Positions 34,300-46,310 of a stretch of DNA of 64,000 bases are shown piece by piece; within the stretch, counting starts at the first letter, position 1; each line of letters begins with the position of its first letter. The stretch comes from Symbiodinium natans (Eukaryota > Sar > Dinophyceae > Suessiales > Symbiodiniaceae). The notes beneath the pieces are model-generated. The model was not told the origin of the DNA, made no database searches, and saw nothing but the letters and a program-made list of their open reading frames with translations. The DNA is taken from the NCBI GenBank assembly GCA_905221605.1, contig CAJNDS010002164.1, positions 124,001 to 188,000 on the forward strand, given 5' to 3'. A program made the position numbers and the translations under genes.

Positions 34300-35800
34300 A
34301 AGTGAGATGTGCCCTCAACAGCTATGTAAGCTGTAGACTCTTTGGCTTTGCACATCAGTTCAAGATCCAAGAAACCACGGATGGCTTTCTTCCCCTCCGC
34401 AAAGAAAAGCTCCTTGCCAACTCGGTAGAGTCAGGAGATTTTTTCGGACTTCTGGCAGCCACCTCCCTGGCCCGCCAGGGCCTCCAGAGGGGTGCTGCGC
34501 ATGAATCTCCACGGTTGTAGTAGTCCGGGTTCCGTGGCTGCTGGGCGTTTAACCCTATTAACCCTAAACCCTAAACCCTAAACCGTTTGTTCCTTGGACC
34601 TTGTCAGAACTCCGGACTGATTGTTGCAAGCGGTCAATCAGCTTCACGCTGCAAAATCAACAGGGTGCAATGTCAGCTCCCAGATGAGTATGAAAGTTTT
34701 GTAGCAGGGCATCTTTGTGTCCGAGTCTATACGGTGTATACTGGTCCCGGGCTTATGGGCGTAGGAGGCGGATTGCGGGCACAGTCTTCCACAACGATGT
34801 CATGGCTTGCGCAACTGCAAAGCCGATCACCACCATCTATCATTAGCCTGGAGCCTCAAACGCCTGAACCTTTTTGAGAATCCTGAAAATATACCCGGAA
34901 CTGGCCCTGATTCTGAGTCGCGGCTGCTGATGCTGCACTTGGGGAGTTCTTGCTCCTCGGAGCACCAGGCCTGGGTTGAACACCTGCGCTTCTGAAGCGA
35001 GGGTTCGGATGCTACAGGCGAATCGATCGTGCCACAGCCACGTACTGCACCCAAGCCAAACTCTAGAGCTGGCACGCCCGAAGCTTTTAGGCCTGACTCA
35101 AGTGAGGACCATCCTGCAAAGCCCAAGCCGTGGCACCACAAAGTTGAACCCGGGAGCCCTCTGGCTGTCAGGCAGCGAATCACCGCCGCCTCTGCTTCTT
35201 GGTGCCCTGGCACCCTTGACTGTCAGGTTCGCGCCCAAGCGTTCCAACTACAGTACTCTACCATAACTTTGGTCGGCTTGTGATAGGCAAGCATTCCAAC
35301 ATTGCTCCTTACCCCCAAGAACCTCGTTTTCACTTTGTGTGCACTTCAGTCTATACCGACAATATCCGGCAATGCAACACAATGGTTGTGGTGAGTTTTT
35401 TTTGGCGGTCGTTGGAAACGCTGCGACCGCATTCTGCTGCACTTCCTACACCGCCGTTTATAAATGTCTTACAAGCTTTGGACCATCAGACTTCGAGTCA
35501 AAATCTTTGATGCTGCGCAGTTCGAGACGTACCAAGGGAGACGGAGGCAGACCCTAAGCGTTGGCGGCACTGTAGAGGTTCCTCTGTGCTTTCTGTTTGC
35601 AGGGGAGACCGTTTTCATGAAGGACAGCAGATGATTCAGGCCCGCTTCATTTGCTTCAGAGATTTATGTGTGAGAGGAGTTAGGTGCGCCAAGCACGAAG
35701 TCAGCAGGCCGCTACTAGTCAGCCAGGTTCCAGTGTTTGCGGCAAATCATAGCAAGATGAAGGTAGCTAGGGCTTGTTCTGGCAAGTTGGGTTGCCGGTA
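34300..35800 (+). CDS. Cluster of candidate exons, gene unidentified
   Basis: Segments with coding character on the + strand: 34350-34440 (QETTDGFLPLRKEKLLANS), 35035-35185 (proline-rich, SSEDHPAKPKPWHHKVEPG), 35325-35389 (VYTDNIRQCNTMVV to a GTGAGT donor), about 35476-35540 (LWTIRLRVKIFDAAQFETYQ) and 35605-35640 (GDRFHEGQQMIQARF). They overlap in frame choice and were not assembled. A CCCTAAA array sits at 34550-34585. 33461-34299 shows nothing. Confidence 0.3.
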
Positions 35801-36428
35801 AACGCATGCAGATGCAGCGGATTGCTGTTTAAAGTCAAAAAAAGGGTTACTGATGCAGAGCCCGGCCCCAATTAGAAGGATGTATTTCCCCCCACTCATT
35901 GAAAGCCAGTCTTCAGTCCATAACATCTGGTGCCGTCACCAGGAAAGGCATATCCTGGGGGGGAGGAGGGGGGATTCCGAAGGTGAGGTCCAACTGTCGG
36001 GCTCCTGGAATCTGGATTAGAGTAAATCTGGGCTAGGAAATACCCATCTGGGCCTAGTCAGCAACAGAACACACGAAACACCGTGTGTGTGTTCGTCAAC
36101 TCCATCTTTTCAGGTGGCCCAGCATTCCCATGCATGTAGGGGGCGAAATGTACCCTTTTGTTGCAAACGATTTAGTGTGGGCTTCCCGTCCCCCCCATGA
36201 AATTCAAACAAGACGTACCTCGGAATGAAGCAGAGAGGTGTGCGTGGTGCACTGCTGCAGGCCTATTTTTCTAGAAGCAAGTGGCACCAAGTGGCACACC
36301 AATGTGCTTCAAAAGCCTATGGTCCGGAGCCACATGCCTAAGGCCTGGAGCCTCGTCTTGCAAGATGTGAATTCCAGGGGCGGCCTCCGATCCGCTGCTG
36401 CACATTTGCAGGGTCTGGTCTATTTTTT

Positions 36429-36468
36429 CAGGTTTAGTGTTTAGGGTTTAGGGTTTAGGGTTTAGGGA
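36429..36468 (+). repeat. TTTAGGG array
   Basis: Five heptamers, the first a variant. Flanking 35801-36700 has no exon; a (CA)n tract lies at 36602-36617. Confidence 0.85.
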
Positions 36469-36709
36469 AAAAGGACCTGCAGGATTGACGGTGCTAGTGT
36501 TTCATTTACGACCAGGGCAGTGCCAGAGAATCTGTGGCGGAATGTTGCGTAAGAGCGTAAAGTCATATACAATCGTGGCGGCTTTATTTTGGCTACTGTA
36601 CCACACACACACACACATCAGGCCCAGGCAGAAATTCAGAAGCCCTCTTGCCTACTATTAGCTTCAGCTACAAATTCATTCATTGTCGTTCGCATGCGCT
36701 TGATCAGGT

Positions 36710-36845
36710 CAGTACGCATCGAATCCTTCTCAAGAAAGTGCGCCGAAGCTTATCCTATATCCTAAGTATCAAAGCCCCGCGTCCCATGCTCAGCACTGCG
36801 CAGCAAGTGTCCATGTGCGTGCCAAGAGGCCTAACAGGACCTTGA
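36710..36845 (+). CDS. Candidate 3' terminal exon
   Basis: Acceptor gatcag|G, 44 codons, TGA. Basic, helix-like start (STHRILLKKVRRSLSYIL). Codon bias is only moderate. 36846-38658 otherwise shows no gene I can support; frames at 36815-37192 read on both strands. Confidence 0.3.
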
Positions 36846-38658
36846 AGCCCCCCCGAAGAATGGTTGCACGCGACAAGGACTTGAGCTTTGAACTCAAAAG
36901 CTGCAGACCGACAAGTTCGCACCTTGAGATACTGCCATCATGCCCTGAACCTGGATACGTTCTATTTCTTTCTAACTGCACAAGGGATGACACTAGTGAA
37001 CTTGGAACCCGGACTCGCAGCTGTTCCACCTCGAGCTGGTGGGGAGCTGTAGCTGTGCGGCTTGCCACGGTAGGCTGCACTCGTCGGTTGCTACAGCGAC
37101 TTGGCGTAACTAATGGCTGGTTTAGTCCCAGGATTCGTAGCACAAGTCAAGTCTGTAGCCGCAGCTCGCGTGTTCTACAAACCCAAGTATAACATGACTC
37201 ATACCCCCGAAGCTCTAAACGAGCACCTCTAAATCCCGGGTTCTTTGTTGACCTTTTCAAACAGAGACCCCAAGGTATCGAGTCCCAAGCCTCCTACCGA
37301 CTGCATGGAGGTTCCTACAGCAAGGGTGGCACGTGTTCCAATGAGCACGGACGACCCAGAGCTCACAAGCTTAGATGCTTGCTTGCAGATGGATAGTCCT
37401 CAGATGTATCATCTTCGGTGAGGTGGAAGTTGGAAAGGTTGAATCAGTCAGAATTCTGAAAGGCTCTAGCGACACCAGGTTTTACAGAAGACAAATAGGA
37501 GAAACACCGAGCAAACATGTTTGCCCGTGAACTCCTCAGTAGCCCTTTGTGCCCCCGCGAGCCATGACCCCCAAACAATCACAATGCAAGCCTACGGGCC
37601 AAACCCTAAAGCCCCCTGAAGCAGGGTCAAGCCCTTAAGTACCGAGCATGCCATCGTCCGGATCACAAGTCCAAGAGCGAGTGTTCCGATCCCATCGTTT
37701 GTGCGGTAGTGAGCAACATCATTCTGGGTCCATCGTTTATTGTTGTCGGGAGTGGCGTGAGGGTGATATGGATATACCAGAGGTAAAGGCTGCTTGCAGC
37801 TCCAGAGAGTCGAAAACCTAACCCAGAACACGGTCAGCCCCGCGGGTGGCAAAACAAAGCCCTAAATGCTTACGCCCTGTACCAGGAGCAGGCCCTGTGT
37901 GACCTCGGCAGTCAGGCACGCTGGGCATGGCCAGAGCAGCCATGGGCTGAGAAAATGAAAGGGGTACCAGTGTTTTGCTTAGTTCATGGGGTTTGAGCTC
38001 TCAAGTTCATAAGGGAGCGAAACGCCTTAACCTCTTAACCTGCCACCGGCGTGCGCGCGTGCACACAAACTCAGCCTCAGCGGAAGGCATGCATTTCAAG
38101 TTGAGTTCCAGAGTTCATATTTTCCAGGGCTTTGGAAGACAAGCTCGGGCTGGCACCTTCCAGGGTGCAGGGTTTGGTTTGATGACTCACCTCCTAGAAA
38201 GGTTATCATCTACAGGCCCTCTTCATCCAGCCCGCGTGTGCAGGGACACGCAACACAGCCATGTAGCTGGGTTCCTGCAAGGTTCCCGCGAGGTTGTAGA
38301 GTCGTCGTACAGGGTTTGCGGTTTTTAGTTGTGGCAGGGCTTTGTGACAGTACGTGTCGGCGACTAGCGTAGAGGGACGGGCAAAACACAGGGCTCGACC
38401 GAGGTTTAGGCAAGGGTGACTCGATCATGGGGCGCTATATCAGGGTTGCCTTTTGAATTTCCGCTGCTAGGCGCAGGGCGGATGTCAAGCCTTGCCCATG
38501 AAGCCAGATCAGGCAGTGAACAAAGAGAGGCACACCATCCCGATTTAAAAATCATAGGCCTTGCTGGTACCGCACCCTGAACGCTAGAAGGGATTTCGTC
38601 AAGAAGCCCAACTATCACCTCCCTCATATGTGCTGCCCCACCGAACTCTCGAACTCAG

Positions 38659-38752
38659 GGCATGCGCCACCGAACCATCGGCGGGTGCAGCGCCTGAGGC
38701 TTTGGACCTCAGAGCGCATGCTGATGTAGAACCCTTGGTGGTAGCATTCTGA
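38659..38752 (+). CDS. Candidate 3' terminal exon
   Basis: Acceptor gaactcag|G, then 30 codons and TGA with strong G/C third positions (PSAGAAPEALDLRAHADVEP). A minus-strand frame overlaps it. Product unknown. Confidence 0.3.
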
Positions 38753-39062
38753 CATCCGAAAGGGGCTCGGTTCCCAGATGAAGCACCGTAGTTTTTTTCC
38801 GGGTAAAGGGTTGGCGTGTTGTTGAATCCGCACCCCGTCGAACAGGCAGACGCTCTACAAGTCCCAGGGTTCATATGCCGGGATACCTCTCACCCACCGC
38901 CCACGAATCTGATGCCTGGGCTGATGCCATGCTGTCATCGTTCTCATGCAACCACTGCCTACGCTCTCGCATGCCTCCATGTACAGGCAGAGAGTTTTAA
39001 GCGCTGACTCGTGTTCGGGAATGTAGACAGTGCCAACCTCCGACAATCTCCGACATCAACAG

Positions 39063-41674
39063 CACCAGCCCCTGGGCACCTGAATGGCCTTTCCTTGCAC
39101 CCCGAGGCCACTCTGGGGCAGTGCCGGCACGTCGCCCAGGAGCTGCAGCGCGCGGCTAAAGGCCCCTCCCAAGCTATAGCAGCGCTGCAGCTGGTGAGGA
39201 GACGGTTTGGGGCACGGACTTAGGGACTTCAGGCGCGCGGAGAGGCGTTAGGCGCTTCAAGTTGTGCGTAGATCCTTCCCGTCACAGGCCTCAGCCGCAG
39301 CACGCAAGGGAGTTTCGTGGGCTTTCGACGCAAAGTTCGTTACATGGTGCCACGAGGGCATACTCCAAAAGGGCATACCCCACAACCCAATGGTCAAAAT
39401 GAAACCTCAGCCTTCCTCTCAAAAAACTTCAAGGTCCCACCCAGCAGGCACAAACCACCAGCCATCTACAACGGCTTGGCAGGGTTGAGTCAGGAGTTGC
39501 CTGGGCAGCGAAATGACAGTTGCACGGCGCTTCGATGAAATCTTGTCCGTGGAGGCTGGAAGGGTATGGCTTGGGGTGCAGGGGGTGATGTTCTAATGCT
39601 TAGAGTCCAACAGCGGGTTTGGCAGCAAGGCCTTACACAGCCCGAAGCCAGCTGAAAAATACGGTTAAGGCAAATCGCAGAGATGCGCAGACTGCTGTGA
39701 TGACACTGGGCTTCTCACAGGGTCCCCGTCACGGCAGGCCGGCTCCATTCTGGCCCAAGGCTGCTCGAAGAGCATGCGTTGTCGTGTGCGATATGTGGGC
39801 TCTTTGTCAACCAGGCCTCGGAAGCTGATAAGGCCGTAGCACGTGAGGTTCCCTGACTGGCCATCAAGCGTGGTACCTAGCTCAAGCTTCCGAGGGTTAA
39901 AAGGCCAACTTAATCTTTATGAGCTTCTGGACGGCTGTGTCATTGGCATCTCAGTACTGGAATCTGCAGCTATCTGAGGCCAAGTGGCAGCAGAGGAGGC
40001 CATGGCCATCGTTAGTGACATGCTTCTCGGTGCTTGAACAAAGTGCTTCGTCCAAGCTGCCAGCAACAGCAAGCAAGGAGACAACCCGAAGCAGCTAGCA
40101 GTTTGTGGCAGCTTGGTCTTGGAAGGAGCCGATCTACGTAGTGCACTTTTTTCGATTCTTGACCCTCGCCCCAAAGTCCCAAGGATCAATGGCTTCCTAA
40201 AGCTGGAGGCGGCAATGGCAGAACACCTGAGCAACCAGCCCAGCACCACGGCCGTGGAGCTGTCCTTCAATGCAAGGAATCTGGGGATCTTACTGCTGCC
40301 GACTCTGCTGGAATGCACTTTAGCTGGCATCACCAGGTGTTGGGACTGCGACTGGGGGATCCTGGGCCGGCATATCCAGCCATTGCACGACCTGATTCTG
40401 AAGAAGCCCCTCATAGACCATGCGGCGACCGCCCTCCTGCAGCTCATCTGGCTGAGAGCACCGATGCTCCTCCCACACGACACCGAACACGAGGATCCCA
40501 AGCTGAAAGCGTCGAGACTTCCCGGTCCCAAATGCATCTATGGCTTAGCCTGCTCCCGGGCCCACTTTGGGATCCTAAGGTGTGCTTGTGTAAATATAGG
40601 TTAAAACAAAGAGTACAGAAACGCATGCCTAGTTCAACCTTGGCAGAAGGCCTTTTTTTAAGGTTATAAGACTTCGAAAGATGCTGGTGGCCACTGGTTG
40701 CGCCTGAGGCTTGTCTCAGGAGATTCACGACAGCCTCGCAGCCGAAGGCCTGGAGCAAGTGAATGCCGAGGAGATGCTGTCGCTGGGGCCTTCTAGCATT
40801 CTAGCGCTGTCTTTTGTTTTAGTTGTTCTTTTTGCTGGTTGCTTGATGCTAGCGCAATCTGGAAACTGCTGGAGTTCCAGTTGGAAGCAAGGGCTCCCCA
40901 AACAAGCCGAGTAAGGCTCATGGCCCACGTGCGTCGTGAAGTGCTCAAGCACTTGGGACAAGCCGGCCGCTGGCAGCCAGACCAGGGCCCCTGGGCAGCC
41001 GCATTTCGTGGGGGGGGGGGGGGGGGGGGATCGTGAAGTCGAGAGAAGTCGAGGTGGTGATGAGGCTGCTGCAGGTTGCGTAGGTTTCGGTTCTCAACGC
41101 GTGTGTGACGTCTGCTCTGGCCATCCGGTAGTCTACATGCCTGAACCTGGCATTGCTCAGAGCATCGTGAGGGCTGGGCATGTCCGAAGCAGTAGCACAG
41201 TTTTGCAGCAATACTTGTAGTGGACGAAAATTGGGATGTTCCCCCTTTTACAAACAGTCCCTAATCGGGATTATAGTAACCCCCTAGTATAATCCCATTA
41301 AGGACTGCTAGCATTAGGGACCAAACCCTCTGCTTGCTGTGCTGGGGGCAAGTAGTGTCTTCTGACTTTGCAGACTATCGGACAATTGCCTTGCCCGGGT
41401 CTGCCTTGTTCGAGTGTGAGAGCCGAAGCCTTAAAGCGAGCCTATAGGGAGTGATAAGATCCAAAACAAAAGCTTCCTTAGTTCGACTTCAGACACGCAG
41501 GTTGGCGACCCTGCGGACTTGAATCTTTCTTTCAACCCTCCCACTCCAATCCTAAGCCAGTCCCCACTCCCCTCTCAAGAAGGTGAGCCGGACTCCCCGA
41601 CACCGATGCGCACGCCTTCGCAGCGGCGGCCGGGCGCCAGCCCCAAGTCGGCTACCAAGAAGAGGCGCCACTGA
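39063..41674 (+). CDS. Unidentified gene with basic nuclear-type C-terminus
   Basis: Exons: about 39063-39193 (VAQELQRAAKGPSQAIAAL, GTGAGG donor), 39288-39371 (KGVSWAFDAKFVTWCHEGIL), a large exon about 40060-40589 (LNARNLGILLLPTLLE-type helical stretch, actual residues SFNARNLGILLLPTLLEC), 40720 to about 40818 (IHDSLAAEGLEQVNAEEML), about 40840-41015 (HVRREVLKHLGQAGRWQPDQ) and the last, 41501-41674. The last exon has Ser-Pro/Thr-Pro pairs and ends KSATKKRRH, a likely nuclear localisation signal with possible proline-directed kinase sites. Some linking phases are unproved, so this may be more than one gene. Another coding-like segment, 41095-41219, contains CDVC. Confidence 0.45.
41011..41030 (+). 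repeat. Poly-G tract
   Basis: About 19 consecutive G just after a coding exon; at or near the likely splice donor region of the preceding exon. Confidence 0.9.
41231..41303. repeat. 73-bp inverted-repeat element, copy B
   Basis: Same length and layout as 26428-26500: TTGGGATGTTCCCCC at the start, ACAGTC and TTATAGTA in the middle, ATCCCATTAAGG at the end. Confidence 0.65.
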
Positions 41675-42159
41675 CATGAACCCTACAAAACGAATAGCAC
41701 CCTCAGAGTGAGGGTGTTAGTTGGGGTCATTGCGATAAGGTTGTTTGGGAGTTGTATATAAGTCCTTGTGAACATCGCTTGTCCTGCGAATGAGACCAGC
41801 AAAAGTGGCTTGGGAGGTTGATACCAGGAAGAGGCCCCCAAACAGCAGCCCACCTTTGATACTCTGGAAGACGCCTCTCTCTCCTTGTCTTGCTCTCCCG
41901 CTTCCTCTTTCCGACGTAAGTGACTCTGCAGTCTCCCCGCTAGCCCTAAACTTCCCTAAACCCTAAACTTCTCGTGGTTGCGAGCCTGCTAGGCAGGTGG
42001 CAAAAAAACCCTCTCATGAATGCGTTGGTTGCTCCTGGCGAGGCGAGCACCCGAGCCGCAGGTCACGACGGAAGGAAACAAGGTGCAGGAGACCCGGAGT
42101 GCTGGAGCTGCAATGGGTTTAGGGCCGTTTAGGGTTTACGGTTCCCAGCGGTTGCGCCA

Positions 42160-43176
42160 ATGGCGAGCCGCCCAAAACAGCACCTGGCTGCGGCGCCAGC
42201 AAACATGCACCTCCTCCCCAAGCAAGGTTTCCACCGAAGCCAGCCCCTCATCTCATCAAGTCCAATCCGCAGGCTGTGTTGCGTTGCCTACTGTGTGTCG
42301 TGTATTTGTGCATGTTTTTTTTCCTGGCCGTCGAAGCGCTTGCTCAAGTCCACTTGGCTTTAAAGCCTCCTCATCTCGCACTTTCCTTTTTTTCGGTTGT
42401 CGTGGCCGGAGGTTGGTGATGTGTCAAATGCTGCTCGTTACCCTCAGACTGGATGCTTGGAGCCGCGAGCAATGTAAAAGTTGGCTTGCCCAACAAAGAA
42501 AGCATTCGGCATACTCCAGATTGCCCTGATCGAAAACCCTGATCACACTCTGCAAAATCGTGTAGTGGGCAACTCTGAAGAGGCCACCCGCCCAGGCTAT
42601 GCATCCAGCATCATCCAGCCTTTTGTGTTCGTTGTTAGGCTTCAAGCTTTGGCAGGAAATCCAAACCCTCATGTCATCGCTGGTGGAGAAGTTTGGCTGC
42701 GAGCCGCTGGTCGGTTCCTTCATGGCGCGTGTAGAGACGCCTGGCGTGGGTTTTGGCGCTTGATGTCGCCGTGGGAACTTTGCGGGACGTCACAGTCCCG
42801 CCGCTCAAGCGCAAGCAAAGACTGAAGCTTCGCAAATGCCTGCCATCCCTGATTTCCAGACACAAAGGAAATCGATGACAGCGATGGCCCTGGCAGCTGA
42901 CAAGGGCTTCACCAAGGAGGCGGCAAGAGGGACAGGGATTGGGGGCTTCTTTCCTGGGCTGGCCTCCCTTGTGGAAACATCCGAGCCCTGATCCGGCACC
43001 AACCAGTAAGTCCAGCCGCATATAAACCCCTGAAAGCTGTACATCATGCAAAAAGCCCTGAACCCTAAACCCTAAACCCTGAACCCTAAAGTTCCATTTG
43101 GGCTGATGAGGCAGCGGAGGCCTCGGATGCAGCGTTGGCAGCGGAGAAGCTGGCAGATCTGATGCTGCTGGCCTGA
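42160..43176 (+). CDS. Unidentified gene with possible start and stop
   Basis: Exon 1, 42160-42226, begins ATG (MASRPKQHLAAAPANMHLLP) and ends at a GT donor with one base over; exon 2, 42639-42728, starts AG|GC and joins in frame (LWQEIQTLMSSLVEKFGCEP). A basic segment at about 42770-42870 (PPLKRKQRLKLRKCLPSL) and an acidic, alanine-rich terminal exon 43111-43176 (SDAALAAEKLADLMLLA, TGA) follow; how they connect is unresolved. CCCTAAA repeats at 43058-43090 lie just before the last exon. Family not recognised. Confidence 0.42.
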
Positions 43177-43184
43177 AGCATGTG

Positions 43185-43258
43185 GGGTTTAGGGTTTAGG
43201 GTTTAGGGTTTAGGGTTTAGGGTTTAGGGTTTAGGGTTTAGGGTTTAGGGTTTAGGGT
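43185..43258 (+). repeat. Longest pure TTTAGGG array in the window
   Basis: Ten uninterrupted TTTAGGG units (43188-43257), nine bases after the TGA of the preceding exon, followed by T, G and C runs. A CCCTAAA group at 43058-43090 faces it across the exon. Confidence 0.95.
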
Positions 43259-43585
43259 GGTTTTTTGGGAAGAAAAAGGGGGGGCCCCCAATTTAGATCC
43301 CCCCTAAATGGTAGCCCCCCCTAGTTTGGGAAACCCCCCATGTGTCACGAGGGATGTAGGGCTTATGGGAGGCGGCAAAGGGACTTCAAGGGGTTCGTGG
43401 GTTCCTGTTTCTTGTGCTCCTGCCGCAGCTGTCTGAAGATTATGATGCATTCGGACACTTGAACCGATAACCCCTGATCCCACGTCCCAAAGTCCCGGAG
43501 ACCCCTTAAAATCTTCACCCCCCCCCCCCCCCCCAGTCCCTTTTCAACGACCAAGGGCCCTCGTAGGCCCCTCGGCCATCCCCAG

Positions 43586-44396
43586 GACGAACTTCCAGAT
43601 CCTGCTCGGATTCGGCAAGGAGGCTCAGCGGGCCATCATCGGCCAGCTGCCAAGCTTGGCTCTTTGGCACCAAAGCTTGGGAGATGTAGGGTTTAGGGGG
43701 GCTCCATGCGAGGATGATACAAGGTTTATAGCTACTCACGCGCTTGCAGATCCGAGCATACCATGATCTAATGATCTGATATGTGGGCTTGTTCATTTTT
43801 GGGCGGCTCAGGTTTAAGAAGGGCACACGGTTTGCACACCCGCGAAACATACCCCGAAACATACCCCCGAAACATGTCCCCGAAACATACCCACGAAACA
43901 TACCCTGATCCCATCACCTATCGCCCGCCCCCCCCCGCCCCCCCATTTATCGGGCAAACCCATGTATCTGTTCAGCCGACAGCTTCAAGCAACTTAAGTG
44001 TGTGGTGTCTTGGCTCCGGAAAGGTGAGGCATCTGCTCGAGACATCCTCATGGCCCGACTGTTGGCGGCATGCCCTGTGCGACATGCTCGTGCCTCCGCC
44101 GAGATAGTTCAAGGCCCAGCAGGTTGGCTTCCACCTTGGATGTCGGAGGGGCCAAGACATATTGTTTTGAGATGTTTCGAGTGCGTTGCTAGGATCCGCG
44201 GCTTCTTTGAAAGGGTCGAGCTGGGGTCAACGATCTCGAACCCGCAGCCCAGGCTGTCTGTGTTTTTTTTTTTGTTCGTGCAGGCGCGTCGCGGGTTGGC
44301 GGAACCCAAACAGTGAGAAATTTCTTTCCCAAGCGAGAAATTCAAGGCGACTTAGCGAGCCTGCTCGAATCACTTAAGCACGAGGGGGAGCGTTAG
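43586..44396 (+). CDS. Unidentified gene, 3' part
   Basis: Exons 43586-43658 (FQILLGFGKEAQRAIIGQLP; AG|G, GC donor), 43976-44023 (DSFKQLKCVVSWLRK; GTGAGG donor) and 44284-44396 (AG|GC, TAG; VRNFFPKREIQGDLASLLES). The last two join in frame with a split Gly codon. A further coding-like piece at about 44192-44260 (IRGFFERVELGSTISNP) may be an alternative exon. A poly-C run lies at 43518-43534. Product unknown. Confidence 0.42.
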
Positions 44397-44909
44397 CCTG
44401 CTTGAGTCCTGATTCCTGCTACGGGGCTTTCGGATTTTAAGAGGCGTTTTTTGCGAGGGATTCCCTTATAATTGCTGCTTTAAAAAAGTCACCTAATCTA
44501 TAAACAACCCCCGCCCAGAGATGCACTCTGAATGGTTTTTAGGGTTTAAGGGAGGGGGTTAGGAACGGAAAGCTTAGGGAGCCTTAGGGAGTAGTGGGGA
44601 GTATTAGGGTACCCTTAAGCACCCTAGAACAATTCATGACATTGCTCCAACCAGCAAAAGCTGGCAAAGCCCAGTGCCCCCCTCCCCCCACTGCCCCCTC
44701 GATTATCCCTTGCTGCGTTTCAGGAATCCCCTCGCCCCTCGATTAGGTTCCTTGCTGCATTAGCAAGAAAAAAGGGCTTCCTTCTGCCCATGAAGTGCTA
44801 CCCTTGAGCTCCATGAGCACCGAAAAACCCCTATACCATTTGCAGGGGCAAGGGGGTGAGGGTCCTTATAAACACTCTTGCCAGCGCGTTGCGTCAGCGG
44901 TGAGAGTGG

Positions 44910-44985
44910 AAACCCTAAACCCTGAACCTCGCGCCCGAGATACCCTAAACCCTAAACGCCAAACCCCAAACCCTAAACTCTGACA
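44910..44985 (-). repeat. Degenerate CCCTAAA array
   Basis: Several CCCTAAA units and variants directly before the exon at 44993. The preceding stretch 44397-44909 has no gene; it holds TTTAGGG-like copies near 44538. Confidence 0.85.
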
Positions 44986-44992
44986 GCCACAG

Positions 44993-46310
44993 GAGTTGGT
45001 CATCCACCGGAAGCTGGCGCAAGAGACCAGCGCCTCACTCTGGGACCAGGTGGCCCTCGGTGAACTTTTGGGAACTTTCGAAAGCTTATCCGAATTGAGT
45101 GGGTGTCCCTGTACGTCATACAGTAGGACTTATAAGATCAGCGTCGTAAGTTTTGAGGAGGTTGAGGGTCGTTCAACCTGCAAGCCCACGCCGAGCAGAT
45201 CCGGGTCGTCTGGTGGAAGGGCTAAGCTTTGTATGAGGATGTCGCTGGGTGAAGAGCTGTGCCTCAGTTCCCCGATTATTGCTTGCCGCGGAAGGTGGGG
45301 CAGAAGTGGCTGGAGCATGCAAGTGCCAGCAGAACCTGGCCCATGGAATGAGGTAAGGTTGGAGTCAATCAGCTTGCCAACTTCACAGAGGGACTTCTCG
45401 AATCCTGCTAGAGTGCCATGGGAAGACTGGATCACATGGTGAAAATTCAGGGTGGTTTCAATGTGACCTTGCCGTCACGCTGTGGTTGTTCCATTTCACG
45501 ACGGCAAGCTGTTCGATACGACGCTTCGCCTTCCGAAGTCGACCCACATCACACAAAGTCAAGCCATCTGAGGACTCACAGCTGTGGGTAGTTTGGCCAC
45601 AGTGCTGTCCAGCGTCTTGGCGGAGATGCCTGGCAAAAAAGCCGCCGAGCGCCTAAAGTGCAGCTTGGCCGTGCTTGGGGTCGTGGTGCGCAGTTTACGC
45701 TCCTTCCAAACTTGCCACCGTCAGTACGTTGGTTTCGATGTCTGATAGAATTGAAAAGGCTTCGCTCTTTGCTTGTGGCACATTGGTTCATTGGGCTCAC
45801 AGTCGAAGCATCAGCCTCAAAGGCGCCTTTCTGAGCCACCAGCTGAGCTTGCATGGGCTAGCTCGAGAACCCTTTCGAGAACCCTTGCTATGACTCATCT
45901 GGGGGGCTAGGATACTTTTGTGGGTCCTTTAGCCAGGCATGCAGAACCTGCGCTACTCCGCAGCTTCCTGCTTGCTCTGCTTCCAGGAGGCAGCTGGGCT
46001 TACCTGGCACTTGCAACACTTCGTAGAAGAAGTGATGAGATTCAGGAAGGGTGGGTGGGGAGGGGTCTCATCCGGCCCAGCAATTCGGTCCAGCGGCTAC
46101 TGCAGCCACTGGTTATTGGTGCAAGGTATTGGTTGGCACCCAAGCTGGTGCAGGGTCTTCCGTTTTCAAACCGGAGCCGGTTACAGTGACACTCCTCCAA
46201 CCGAAGGCACACCCTCAGAGGAAGACCTTGCACGGCAAGCTCGCTTGCAGCGACATGAGCTCCGCAGAGGAGGTGCCGATGGGTCTGGACCTGTTCCCCT
46301 TAACATGTGA
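44993..46310 (+). CDS. Unidentified gene, + strand chain with an ambiguous middle
   Basis: Exons 44993-45049 (LVIHRKLAQETSASLWDQ), 45937 to about 46050 (MQNLRYSAASCLLCFQEAAG, continuing LTWHLQHFVEEVMRF) and 46221-46310 (EDLARQARLQRHELRRGGAD, TGA) all begin AG|G with high G/C third positions. The middle, 45158-45352, ends in a GTAAGG donor on the + strand, but the minus strand there also reads as a convincing protein end (KSLCEVGKLIDSNLTSFHGP, stop at 45130), so an overlapping opposite-strand gene cannot be excluded. Confidence 0.38.

Noticed and set aside
36575-36592. ATTTTGGCT near 36586 as a second spliced-leader relic
   Set aside because: Only nine bases match and no intronless gene follows.
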